Assembly: GCA_001464835.1 (NCBI GenBank)
Contig: LNDS01000004.1
Coordinates: forward strand, 1-64,000
Origin: Rhizobiales bacterium Ga0077525
Lineage (GTDB): Bacteria > Pseudomonadota > Alphaproteobacteria > Rhizobiales > Xanthobacteraceae
Length of the DNA: 64,000 nucleotides
Reading direction: 5' to 3'
Of this stretch, positions 32,776 through 39,716 are shown one piece after another. The notes under the pieces were generated by a model. That model ran no database searches. It was not told the origin of the DNA and was given only the letters and a program-made list of their open reading frames with translations. The first letter of the stretch is position 1; each line of letters starts with the position of its first letter. The position numbers and the translations under genes were made by a program.

Positions 32776-34230
32776 ATGACGGACACCGCCAACCTCAGCT
32801 TGCCCTGTATCGAAGGCAGCCAAGCCCAGAAGCACGTCACCCACAACGAGGCGCTGCGCCTTCTCGACACCTTGGTGCAGCTCGCGGTGCTCGATCGCGA
32901 CCTGACCGCGCCGCCGGGCTCTCCGGTTGAGGGCCAGCGCTGGATCGTCAAGACCGGCGCGACCGGGGCATGGGCGTCGCATGTCGATGCCATCGCCGCC
33001 TGGCAGGATGGCGCCTGGCAATTCTCGACGCCGCGCATCGGCTGGCTCGCTTATGTCATTGACGAGAGCGCATTGCTGGCCTGGAACGGCAGCGCCTGGG
33101 TCAACGCCATCGGCGCGCTGTCGCCGACCGCGCTCAACAACATGACCCTGCTCGGCGTCGGCACCACGGCGGACGCGACCAATCCTTTAAGCGCCAAGCT
33201 CAACAACGCGTTGTTCGTCGCCAGGACCGTGGCCGAAGGCGGCGACGGCCATCTGCGCTACAAGCTGAGTAAGGAGAGCGCGGCACAGACGTTGTCGTTT
33301 CTGTTTCAGGACAACTATTCCGGCCGCGCCGAATTCGGCCTGACCGGCGATGACGATTTCCACGTCAAGGTGTCGGCGGACGGCAGCACCTGGCACGACG
33401 GCATCAAGATCGACAAAACGACTGGCGCGGTCAGTTTTCCCAACACAACGATTGCCGGCGGACGCGAGACCCTGACCGCGCATCGTACCTATTACGTCCG
33501 CACCGATGGCAGCGACAGCAATACCGGATTGGCCGACACATCCGGAGCTGCGTTCCTCACGATCGGAAAAGCTCTCGATACCGTAGCCGCCCTCGACACA
33601 GGGATTTGGCAAGTCACGATTCAAGTCGGCGCGGGCACCTATACGGCGGCGCTAGCGCTGCCGAAATGCATCGGTACATTGCCGCCTTTGCTGAAGGGCG
33701 ACATTACGACGCCGAGCAACTGTGCGATCTCCGTTACCGGTGGGAACGCTATTTCGCTGGCGTCCTTTGCAACATGGAGATTGCAGGGGTTTAAAGTATC
33801 CACGACGACTTCCGGCGGCTGCGTCGTGGTGGGTGGCCCAGGATCGCTGTTAATCGACGGCAACATGGAATACGGCGCTTGTGCCGGAAACCAAATTACT
33901 AGCTCCCGTGCGGGCTATCTCAGCATCACCGCGGCATATTCCATCACCGGCGGCGGATTGGCCCATTATGCAAACGCGGTCAACGCAACACTCCTGATCG
34001 AGACCGGGGGCACGATTACGCTGACCGGCACGCCTGCGTTCTCACAGGCATTCGCGGTAGTCGGCAGCGGTGCCTATCTGCGGACAAGCGGCAACACCTA
34101 CAGCGGCTCCGCAACGGGCGTGCGTTACACGGCGACCGGCAACGCCGTCATTGACACTGCCGGTGGCGGTGCAAGTTTCCTCCCCGGCAACAGCGCTGGC
34201 TCGGTGGCGACGGGAGCGCAATACATATGA
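32776..34230 (+). CDS. DUF2793 tail fibre with beta-helix C-terminus
   Basis: A 484-residue protein. Residues about 5-90 are the DUF2793 domain (LPCIEGSQAQKHVTHNEALR, LLDTLVQLAVLDRDLTAPPG) that marks GTA-associated fibres, and the same family includes the Rhodobacter GTA fibre. A middle domain follows, then a parallel beta-helix of pectin-lyase type from about residue 240 (TYYVRTDGSDSNTGLADTSG, then repeats of short Asn/Ser/Gly-rich turns). It probably forms a trimer that recognises capsule or LPS, so it would set the recipient range. AAAGGAAG precedes ATG 32776. The C-terminal half is lower in GC, suggesting a swapped tip. Confidence 0.88.
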   Translation: MTDTANLSLPCIEGSQAQKHVTHNEALRLLDTLVQLAVLDRDLTAPPGSPVEGQRWIVKTGATGAWASHVDAIAAWQDGAWQFSTPRIGWLAYVIDESALLAWNGSAWVNAIGALSPTALNNMTLLGVGTTADATNPLSAKLNNALFVARTVAEGGDGHLRYKLSKESAAQTLSFLFQDNYSGRAEFGLTGDDDFHVKVSADGSTWHDGIKIDKTTGAVSFPNTTIAGGRETLTAHRTYYVRTDGSDSNTGLADTSGAAFLTIGKALDTVAALDTGIWQVTIQVGAGTYTAALALPKCIGTLPPLLKGDITTPSNCAISVTGGNAISLASFATWRLQGFKVSTTTSGGCVVVGGPGSLLIDGNMEYGACAGNQITSSRAGYLSITAAYSITGGGLAHYANAVNATLLIETGGTITLTGTPAFSQAFAVVGSGAYLRTSGNTYSGSATGVRYTATGNAVIDTAGGGASFLPGNSAGSVATGAQYI

Positions 34231-34331
34231 TGAAAACATTCTTCGATGTGCGCAACTTGTACTGGATCGCCGGCGGCGACGAGACGCGCGCCTGGTCCAG
34301 CGCGGCTGCGCTGGCGGTACCGGGTTGCTGA
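34227..34331 (+). CDS. Tiny protein after the fibre gene, probably truncated
   Basis: A 34-codon reading, MMKTFFDVRNLYWIAGGDET then RAWSSAAALAVPGC, whose start overlaps the fibre stop. The FFDxxNLYWIxGGDExRxWSS motif resembles small fibre-associated proteins of about 70 residues in related phage regions. The frame ends early at TGA 34329. One frame over, GLLTEERATEVFKAVQFRFQ continues to the endolysin, so a one-base shift may have shortened the gene or fused its tail out of use. Confidence 0.5.
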   Translation: MMKTFFDVRNLYWIAGGDETRAWSSAAALAVPGC

Positions 34332-34396
34332 CGGAAGAACGCGCGACCGAAGTGTTCAAAGCCGTTCAGTTTAGATTTCAAAACGTGGAGAACCTC

Positions 34397-35167
34397 ATGG
34401 CTGCTGAGAATTTCTCGGCCGCGCTTAAGCGCTTGCTTGCGCACGAAGGCGGCTACACCAATCACCCGTCCGATCCGGGCGGGCCGACCAATTTCGGCAT
34501 CACGATTTTCGACTACCGCAAGTATGTAAAGCCGGACGCGACCGCCGCCGATGTCAAATCGATGGCGCTCGACGAGGCCAAGCGCATCTACCGCGCCAAA
34601 TACTGGGACGCGCAACGCTGCGACGATCTGCCGGGCGGCGTCGATTACGCCGTGTTCGACTACGGCGTGAATTCCGGCATCGGCCGCAGCGGCAAGGTGC
34701 TGCGCCGTTGCCTCGTTTTGCCGGACGACACGAGCGTGGTGAACGACCCCGTGGTTGCAGCGGCGGCGGGCACCGACCCCAAGGCGCTGGTCGCGGCGAT
34801 TTGCGACGAGCGCCTGCGCTTTCTCCAGCGGCTGAAGACCTGGGACGTGTTCGGCAAAGGCTGGGGCCGCCGAGTGGCGGAGGTGAAATCAGTTTCGCTT
34901 GCGCTCGCCGCCGGCGCGCCGGCGAAAAGCAAAGCGGCGAACGCGCCGGCGGCCGGCAAGGGCGCGGTGCCGGTTGCGAAGGCCGCGCAGCAAGGCTCGG
35001 CCGGCGCGATTGCCGCTGCCGGCGCCGCCGCCGCGCAACAGGCACATCAATCCGGGATGAGCGCGTGGACGGTCGCGCTCATCGTTGCTTGCGCGATCGC
35101 GCTGGCGGTTGGCGGCTGGCTGTTCTGGCGCTGGCGCCAGGCGCTTGCGCAGCAAGCCCCGGCTTGA
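34397..35167 (+). CDS. GH108 endolysin with C-terminal membrane anchor
   Basis: A 256-residue muramidase of family GH108. FSAALKRLLAHEGGYTNHPS, DPGGPTNFGIT has the catalytic Glu 17, and the C-terminal half of the enzyme contains ICDERLRFLQRLKTWDVFGK GWGRRV. After residue about 175 there is an Ala/Lys-rich linker (PAKSKAANAPAAGKGAVPVA) and a membrane segment (WTVALIVACAIALAVGGWLF) with a basic tail. In Rhodobacter the GTA endolysin is also GH108. The membrane segment might tether the enzyme until lysis. ATG 34397 has GGAG six bases upstream. Confidence 0.92.
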   Translation: MAAENFSAALKRLLAHEGGYTNHPSDPGGPTNFGITIFDYRKYVKPDATAADVKSMALDEAKRIYRAKYWDAQRCDDLPGGVDYAVFDYGVNSGIGRSGKVLRRCLVLPDDTSVVNDPVVAAAAGTDPKALVAAICDERLRFLQRLKTWDVFGKGWGRRVAEVKSVSLALAAGAPAKSKAANAPAAGKGAVPVAKAAQQGSAGAIAAAGAAAAQQAHQSGMSAWTVALIVACAIALAVGGWLFWRWRQALAQQAPA

Positions 35168-35214
35168 AGCCGGGCACCGCCGGAACATTGGCAAACCATT
35201 TTACGGAGCATTCC

Positions 35215-35439
35215 ATGTGGCAAAAATTCAAGGCCTCGTTCAAGCAATCGGTCACCATCCTGTGGGCGCGTGTCGTTGCCTGTGCCGGCCTGCTTTTGAT
35301 GGCGGGCGAAACGCTGTTGCAGGATCCCCACATTGCCGGCGCGATTCAATCGGCGCTGCAGCCGAAATTCGTGCCGTATTACGTCATCGCCATTGGCCTC
35401 ATCACCGAACTGGCGCGCCGCCGCACGGTGGACCGCTAG
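35215..35439 (+). CDS. Small holin-like membrane protein
   Basis: A 74-residue protein with an N-terminal amphipathic, basic helix (MWQKFKASFKQSVTILWARV) and two hydrophobic helices (VVACAGLLLMAGETLL and YYVIAIGLITELARR) ending RRRTVDR. This is the size and layout of small class II/III holins. It lies between the endolysin and the 3TM holin and ends two bases before that gene. CGGAG precedes the ATG. Holin activity is inferred from position and topology only. Confidence 0.65.
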   Translation: MWQKFKASFKQSVTILWARVVACAGLLLMAGETLLQDPHIAGAIQSALQPKFVPYYVIAIGLITELARRRTVDR

Positions 35440-35440
35440 G

Positions 35441-35833
35441 ATGTGGGCCTTTCTTGCCAATCTGATTGGTGGGCCGGTCGTCAACGGACTGATCGACGGC
35501 TACAAGGCCAAGCTCGCCGCCGGCAATACATCCGAGAAGATCGCCGCCGATCTGGCCGCGCGCGAACTCAATGTCGAACAACGTGAGCGTGAACTGGCCG
35601 CGCAGGTGACCATCGCCGAGCAGGGGCGTTGGTACACGGCGCTGCCGCGGCCGCTGTTTGCCGGAGCGTTCATTATATACGTCTGGAAGGTGGTGGTCTG
35701 GGACAAGGTCTTTGGCCTTGGCACGACCGACGCTTTGTCCGGTGACGTCGCGCAATGGGCGATGATCGTGCTGACGGCGTATTTCGGTGGGCGCAGCCTG
35801 GAGAAGGTGGCGAGGATACTGGGGAGGAAGTAA
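35441..35833 (+). CDS. GTA 3TM holin family protein
   Basis: A 130-residue protein of the GTA_holin_3TM type: an N-terminal hydrophobic patch (WAFLANLIGGPVVNGLIDGY), a charged helical middle (EKIAADLAARELNVEQRERE), then hydrophobic segments (PLFAGAFIIYVWKVVVW and VAQWAMIVLTAYFGGRS) ending GRK. Rhodobacter GTA release uses a holin of this group beside its endolysin. It releases the endolysin by opening the inner membrane. The start at ATG 35441 is one base after the previous stop. Confidence 0.85.
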   Translation: MWAFLANLIGGPVVNGLIDGYKAKLAAGNTSEKIAADLAARELNVEQRERELAAQVTIAEQGRWYTALPRPLFAGAFIIYVWKVVVWDKVFGLGTTDALSGDVAQWAMIVLTAYFGGRSLEKVARILGRK

Positions 35834-35861
35834 GGTCCGCGCCTTATTTGCGGAGCTTGCC

Positions 35862-36542
35862 ATGCACATCTTCGACGCCGTTGCCTCGCGCTATTCGTGC
35901 CGCGCGTTTTTGCCCAAGCCGGTGCCGGAAAAAATCGTCCGCGACATTGTCGAACGCGCCGCGCGGGCGCCATCGGCGGCCAATCTTCAGCCGTGGCGCG
36001 TCTACGCGATTGCCGGCAAGCGGCTCGATGCGTTGAAGGCGTTGCTCGCCCCGCGGATGGCGAGCGAACTGCCGAAAGGCGAGGGCGTCGAATACCAGAT
36101 CTATCCCCATCCGTTGCCGGAGCCGTATCGCGAGCGCGCCTTCACGGTCGGCGAACTGCTCTATCAATCGATCAATGTCTCACGCGAAGACAGAGCGGCG
36201 CGGTACCGGCAATATGCCCGCAACTATGAATTCTTCGGCGCGCCGGCGGCCTTGTTTTTTGCCCGCGACAAAAATCTCGGCGCGGCGCAGTGGGCCGATA
36301 TCGGCGGCTATCTGCAGACCGTGGCGCTGCTGGCGCGCGGCCACGATCTGCACACCTGTCCGCAACAGGCCTGGGTGTCGTTTCACCGCACGGTGCGGTC
36401 CTTCCTCGATCTCCCCGATACTCTGATGATCTATTCCGGCATGGCGCTGGGCTACGAGGACCCGGCCGCGCCCATCAATGGCTGGCGCTCCCCGCGCGCG
36501 GCGCTCGATGATTTTGCATCGTTCGATGGGTTTGAGAGCTGA
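35862..36542 (+). CDS. Nitroreductase family protein
   Basis: A 226-residue FMN-dependent nitroreductase-fold enzyme: FDAVASRYSCRAFLPKPVPE, then PSAANLQPWRVYAIAG, the central LGAAQWADIGGYLQTVALLA and the C-terminal SGMALGYEDPAAPIN motif. It reduces nitroaromatic or other oxidised substrates with NAD(P)H; the natural substrate is unknown. CGGAG precedes ATG 35862. It is the first host gene after the GTA/lysis block, 28 bp from the holin stop. Confidence 0.92.
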   Translation: MHIFDAVASRYSCRAFLPKPVPEKIVRDIVERAARAPSAANLQPWRVYAIAGKRLDALKALLAPRMASELPKGEGVEYQIYPHPLPEPYRERAFTVGELLYQSINVSREDRAARYRQYARNYEFFGAPAALFFARDKNLGAAQWADIGGYLQTVALLARGHDLHTCPQQAWVSFHRTVRSFLDLPDTLMIYSGMALGYEDPAAPINGWRSPRAALDDFASFDGFES

Positions 36543-36602
36543 ACCCGAGGGACGAGGTTCCCCGTTCAGCCCGCGTTCACCGGCGCGCGCGTAGCAATCC
36601 CC

Positions 36603-36953
36603 ATGGCCGGTTCCCGCACCATATTCTCCTTTGTTCTCCTGGCCGGCCTTCTGGCCGGGCCCGGCTTAGCTTTGGCGCAGGGATTTATGGCGGTGGAGCC
36701 GGCGGGCAATGGCCGAAACGTCTGCCTGAACCGGGCCGAACAGCGCGCCGCGGTCGCGGATCGCAAGGCCGTGCCGCTGGCCGCCGCCATCAAATCGCTG
36801 CGCGAACGCGGCCAGCGCGGCGAGGTGGTCCGGGCCGCGCTTTGCAGCCGTGGCGACAAACTCGTCTACGTGCTGACTCTTCTGGCGCGCAGTGGCAAGG
36901 TGACGCGGGCGACGGTTGACGCCGCCACCGGCGAGCCTATGACCGGTCCTTAA
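36603..36953 (+). CDS. PepSY-type periplasmic protein
   Basis: A 116-residue protein with a signal peptide (SRTIFSFVLLAGLLAGPGLA, then LAQG). The mature domain, LNRAEQRAAVADRKAVPLAA, AIKSLRERGQRGEVVRAALC and KLVYVLTLLARSGKVTRATV, follows the PepSY pattern (conserved LxxxxGKVxxxxVDAxTG). It lies directly before an OmpR-type regulator and its kinase. In rhizobia the FeuP/FeuQ system is modulated by a small periplasmic protein, FeuN, so this gene is a candidate for a similar restraint on the kinase (inference). Confidence 0.75.
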   Translation: MAGSRTIFSFVLLAGLLAGPGLALAQGFMAVEPAGNGRNVCLNRAEQRAAVADRKAVPLAAAIKSLRERGQRGEVVRAALCSRGDKLVYVLTLLARSGKVTRATVDAATGEPMTGP

Positions 36954-36983
36954 AGCCGCCCGCTATTTTTGGAGTTCATCGCC

Positions 36984-37649
36984 TTGCGCCTCCTCGTTGT
37001 CGAGGACGACCCCGACCTCAACCGCCAACTCACCACCGCGCTGACCGACGCCGGTTACGTGGTCGATCGCGCTTTCGACGGCGAGGATGGTCACCATCTC
37101 GGTGACACCGAGCCTTATGACGCGGTGATCCTCGATATCGGCCTGCCGAAAATGGACGGCATTTCGGTGCTGGAGTCGTGGCGGCGCAACGGCCGCATCA
37201 TGCCGGTGCTGATGCTGACCGCGCGCGACCGCTGGAGCGACAAGGTGCAGGGCTTCGATGCCGGCGCCGACGATTATGTGGCGAAGCCCTTTCATCTCGA
37301 AGAGGTGTTGGCGCGCCTGCGCGCGCTGCTGCGCCGCTCGGTCGGCCATGCCAAGAGCGAATTCACCTGCGGCCCGGTGCGGCTCGATTCGCGTACCAAC
37401 CGCGTCTCGGTCGATGGCAATCCGGTCAAGCTGACCAGCCACGAATACCGACTGCTCGAATACCTGATGCACCACAACGGCCGCGTCGTGTCGCGCACCG
37501 AACTGGTCGAGCATTTGTACGATCAGGACTTCGACCGCGATTCAAACACCATCGAAGTTTTTGTTGGCCGCATCCGCAGGAAGCTCGGCGTCGACATCAT
37601 CCAGACGGTGCGCGGCCTGGGTTACATGCTCGCTCCTGCGGGAGGCTGA
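36984..37649 (+). CDS. feuP: OmpR-family response regulator (FeuP-like)
   Basis: A 221-residue regulator. The receiver has VVEDDPDLN and VILDIGLPKMDG (phospho-acceptor Asp near residue 51), MLTARD and the Lys in DYVAKPF. The C-terminal winged helix (LTSHEYRLLEYLMHHNGRVV, then IRRKLGVDIIQTVRGLGYML) is PhoB/OmpR type. TTG 36984 is nine bases after GGAG and is preferred to TTG 36969. The kinase starts six bases downstream. The pair matches rhizobial FeuP/FeuQ, which control osmotic/cell-envelope genes; the assignment is by architecture, not by a search. Confidence 0.88.
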   Translation: MRLLVVEDDPDLNRQLTTALTDAGYVVDRAFDGEDGHHLGDTEPYDAVILDIGLPKMDGISVLESWRRNGRIMPVLMLTARDRWSDKVQGFDAGADDYVAKPFHLEEVLARLRALLRRSVGHAKSEFTCGPVRLDSRTNRVSVDGNPVKLTSHEYRLLEYLMHHNGRVVSRTELVEHLYDQDFDRDSNTIEVFVGRIRRKLGVDIIQTVRGLGYMLAPAGG

Positions 37650-37655
37650 CCCTTC

Positions 37656-39032
37656 ATGCGCGCTAATTCCCTCGCGCTGCGCCTGTTTGTCTCGGCCACC
37701 GCCTGGGCGGTGGTCATCCTGCTCATTACCGGCATCGTACTGTCGTCGCTTTACCGGCAGGCGGTTGAGCGCGCCTTCGACCGCAGGCTGGGTGTCTATC
37801 TGCGCACTTTGGTCGCCGACGTCGCATCGCCGGACGAGACGATGGACAAATCGCCGCCGCAACTTGGCGAGCCGTTGTTCGAATTGCCGCTGTCGGGCTG
37901 GTACTGGCAGGTGACGCGCACCGACACCGGCAGGAACGAGGTGCGTGCATCGCGCTCATTGTGGGACGGCGGCCTGCCGCGCTTGCAGGATCTCGGCGTC
38001 GCCGCCGGTCCCGACGGTTCGCGGCAGGGTTATGCGACCGGCCCGGAAGATCAAAGTCTGCGCCAGGTCGAGCGCAACATCGACCTCGGCGACGAGGGCC
38101 GGTTCGTGGTCGTGGTTGCCGGCGATGCCGCCGAAATCAAGGACGAGACGCGCGCGTTCGATCAGGCGCTGGCGTTGACATTCGTCATTCTCGCGGCGGT
38201 GCTGCTGCTGACGACGATGTTTCAGGTGCGCTTCGGCCTGGCGCCGCTCAAGCGCATCACCGACAGCCTCGCCGCCATCCGCTCCGGCTCGGCCGAACGG
38301 CTCGCCGGACAATTTCCGGAAGAGATCGCGCCTTTGGCGCGTGAAACCAATGCGCTGATCGACGCCAACAAGGAAATCGTCGAGCGCGCGCGCACCCATG
38401 TCGGCAATCTGGCGCATGCGCTGAAGACGCCTTTGTCGGTGATGGTCAACGAAGCCAATGCGCGCGGCGACGATCCGCTGGCGCTCAAGGTTCTCGAGCA
38501 GGCCGCGATCATGCGCGATCAGGTCACGCGTCATCTTGAGCGCGCGCGGCTGGCGGCGCGCCTGACGGTGATCGGCACGGTCACCGATGTGACGCCGGTG
38601 GTGACGGCCTTGGCGCGGACGATGGAGAAGATCCACCGTGACCGCGGCCTCGTCATCGAAGTGCGTGCCGGCGAAGCGGCGCGCTTTCGCGGCGAGCGCG
38701 CCGACCTCGAGGAAATGGTCGGCAATCTGGTTGATAATGCGTGCAAGTGGGCGTCGTCGCGGGTGACCATTGAAGTGCTGCGCGAGCGGCCGGACGCGGC
38801 GAGCGAGGATTATGTGGTGCGCATCGTCGTGGACGATGACGGACGGGGCCTGTCGGCCTCCGAGCGCGAGCAGGCCGGACGGCGCGGCCGCCGGCTGGAC
38901 GAGACCAAGCCGGGCTCGGGGCTGGGATTGTCGATTGTCGTCGAGCTGGCCAGCCTCTATGGCGGCGAACTGAAGCTCGGCGCCGCGCCGATTGGCGGCT
39001 TGCGGGCGGAGTTGGTGCTGCCGGCGGGATAA
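37656..39032 (+). CDS. feuQ: Sensor histidine kinase (FeuQ-like)
   Basis: A 458-residue kinase with two membrane helices (about residues 9-31 and 168-190) around a periplasmic domain of about 135 residues, a HAMP segment (VRFGLAPLKRITDSLAAIRS), a HisKA domain with His in GNLAHALKTPLSV, and an HATPase domain with the N-box NLVDNACKW, DDDGRGL and GSGLGLSIV. The A-Leu-Lys variant after the His is typical of the FeuQ/PhoQ-like group. It is co-transcribed with the regulator upstream. The signal is unknown, and the PepSY protein may take part. Confidence 0.9.
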   Translation: MRANSLALRLFVSATAWAVVILLITGIVLSSLYRQAVERAFDRRLGVYLRTLVADVASPDETMDKSPPQLGEPLFELPLSGWYWQVTRTDTGRNEVRASRSLWDGGLPRLQDLGVAAGPDGSRQGYATGPEDQSLRQVERNIDLGDEGRFVVVVAGDAAEIKDETRAFDQALALTFVILAAVLLLTTMFQVRFGLAPLKRITDSLAAIRSGSAERLAGQFPEEIAPLARETNALIDANKEIVERARTHVGNLAHALKTPLSVMVNEANARGDDPLALKVLEQAAIMRDQVTRHLERARLAARLTVIGTVTDVTPVVTALARTMEKIHRDRGLVIEVRAGEAARFRGERADLEEMVGNLVDNACKWASSRVTIEVLRERPDAASEDYVVRIVVDDDGRGLSASEREQAGRRGRRLDETKPGSGLGLSIVVELASLYGGELKLGAAPIGGLRAELVLPAG

Positions 39033-39141
39033 ACGGGAGGCTACGGGGCTTGCCCGTCTTTTGCCCCAATCCTCCCGTTTCGATAGAGTCCTGGTTCCGC
39101 CCGTGGGCGGGTTTGAATTTTCGATTTCCGGGGGTCTTTAA
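39033..39141. other. Intergenic region with a weak terminator
   Basis: CCGCCC-GT-GGGCGG followed by GTTTG (39097-39114) is a short hairpin with a modest T tail that may end the feuPQ-like transcript. No gene is seen. Confidence 0.4.
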
Positions 39142-39633
39142 ATGTCCGCACTAAAATATGTCGCCATCGCCGCGATGGGTCTGTCGCTTGTCGCCTGTGC
39201 CGGCAACCCGGACGGATCGGGCCCCGGTCCGCGTGAGAACACCGGCACCTTGCTAGGCGCCGGCACCGGCGCGCTGCTCGGCGCGGCGGTCGCGGGTGGC
39301 GGCACCGGCGACCGGCTGGCCGGCGCGGCCATCGGCGGCTTGCTCGGCGGCCTGATCGGCAACCGGATCGGCGCATCGCTCGATGACGAGGATAAGCGGC
39401 GGGCCTATGCCGCGCAGATGGACGCGCTCGAGCGCAGCCCATCGGGCGCGCCGGTGTCGTGGAAAAACCCGGATTCCGGCCGCTACGGCACCATCGTGCC
39501 GGGCCCGGCCTATGTCCAGGCTGGCAATAACTGCCGGTCGTTCACGCATACGATCTATATCGACGGCCGGCCGCAGACCGCCCGCGGCACCGCCTGCCGC
39601 AACCCGGACGGGACCTGGACTCCGGTGAGCTAA
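39142..39633 (+). CDS. Glycine-zipper outer-membrane lipoprotein (17 kDa antigen type)
   Basis: A 163-residue lipoprotein. The lipobox is LVAC (Cys 19), followed by a long glycine-zipper (LLGAGTGALLGAAVAGGGTG, then LAGAAIGGLLGGLIGNRIGA) that spans or inserts in the membrane, then DDEDKRRAYAAQMDALE and a beta-rich C-terminus (NNCRSFTHTIYIDGRPQTAR, with Cys in CRNPDGTW). This is the Rickettsia 17-kDa surface antigen family. It helps stabilise the outer membrane. ATG 39142 follows CCGGGGGTC. Confidence 0.88.
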   Translation: MSALKYVAIAAMGLSLVACAGNPDGSGPGPRENTGTLLGAGTGALLGAAVAGGGTGDRLAGAAIGGLLGGLIGNRIGASLDDEDKRRAYAAQMDALERSPSGAPVSWKNPDSGRYGTIVPGPAYVQAGNNCRSFTHTIYIDGRPQTARGTACRNPDGTWTPVS

Positions 39634-39716
39634 ACCCGTCGGCATACTTAAAGAATTCTTAAGGCAGCCGGCGTTATCAATTCCCCGTGTAGTTTCAAAC
39701 GCGGGTAGAGCCGGCG

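Noticed and set aside
34070-34396. Endolysin starting upstream at 34070
   Set aside because: This reading is antisense-like to the fibre, Arg-rich and lacks family features; ATG 34397 has a Shine-Dalgarno and begins the GH108 domain.
11921-35833. An intact inducible temperate prophage
   Set aside because: No integrase, excisionase, repressor, replication genes or att-like direct repeats were recognised around the cluster, the composition is mostly host-like, and the gene order follows the GTA plan. Bounds outside the window cannot be excluded.
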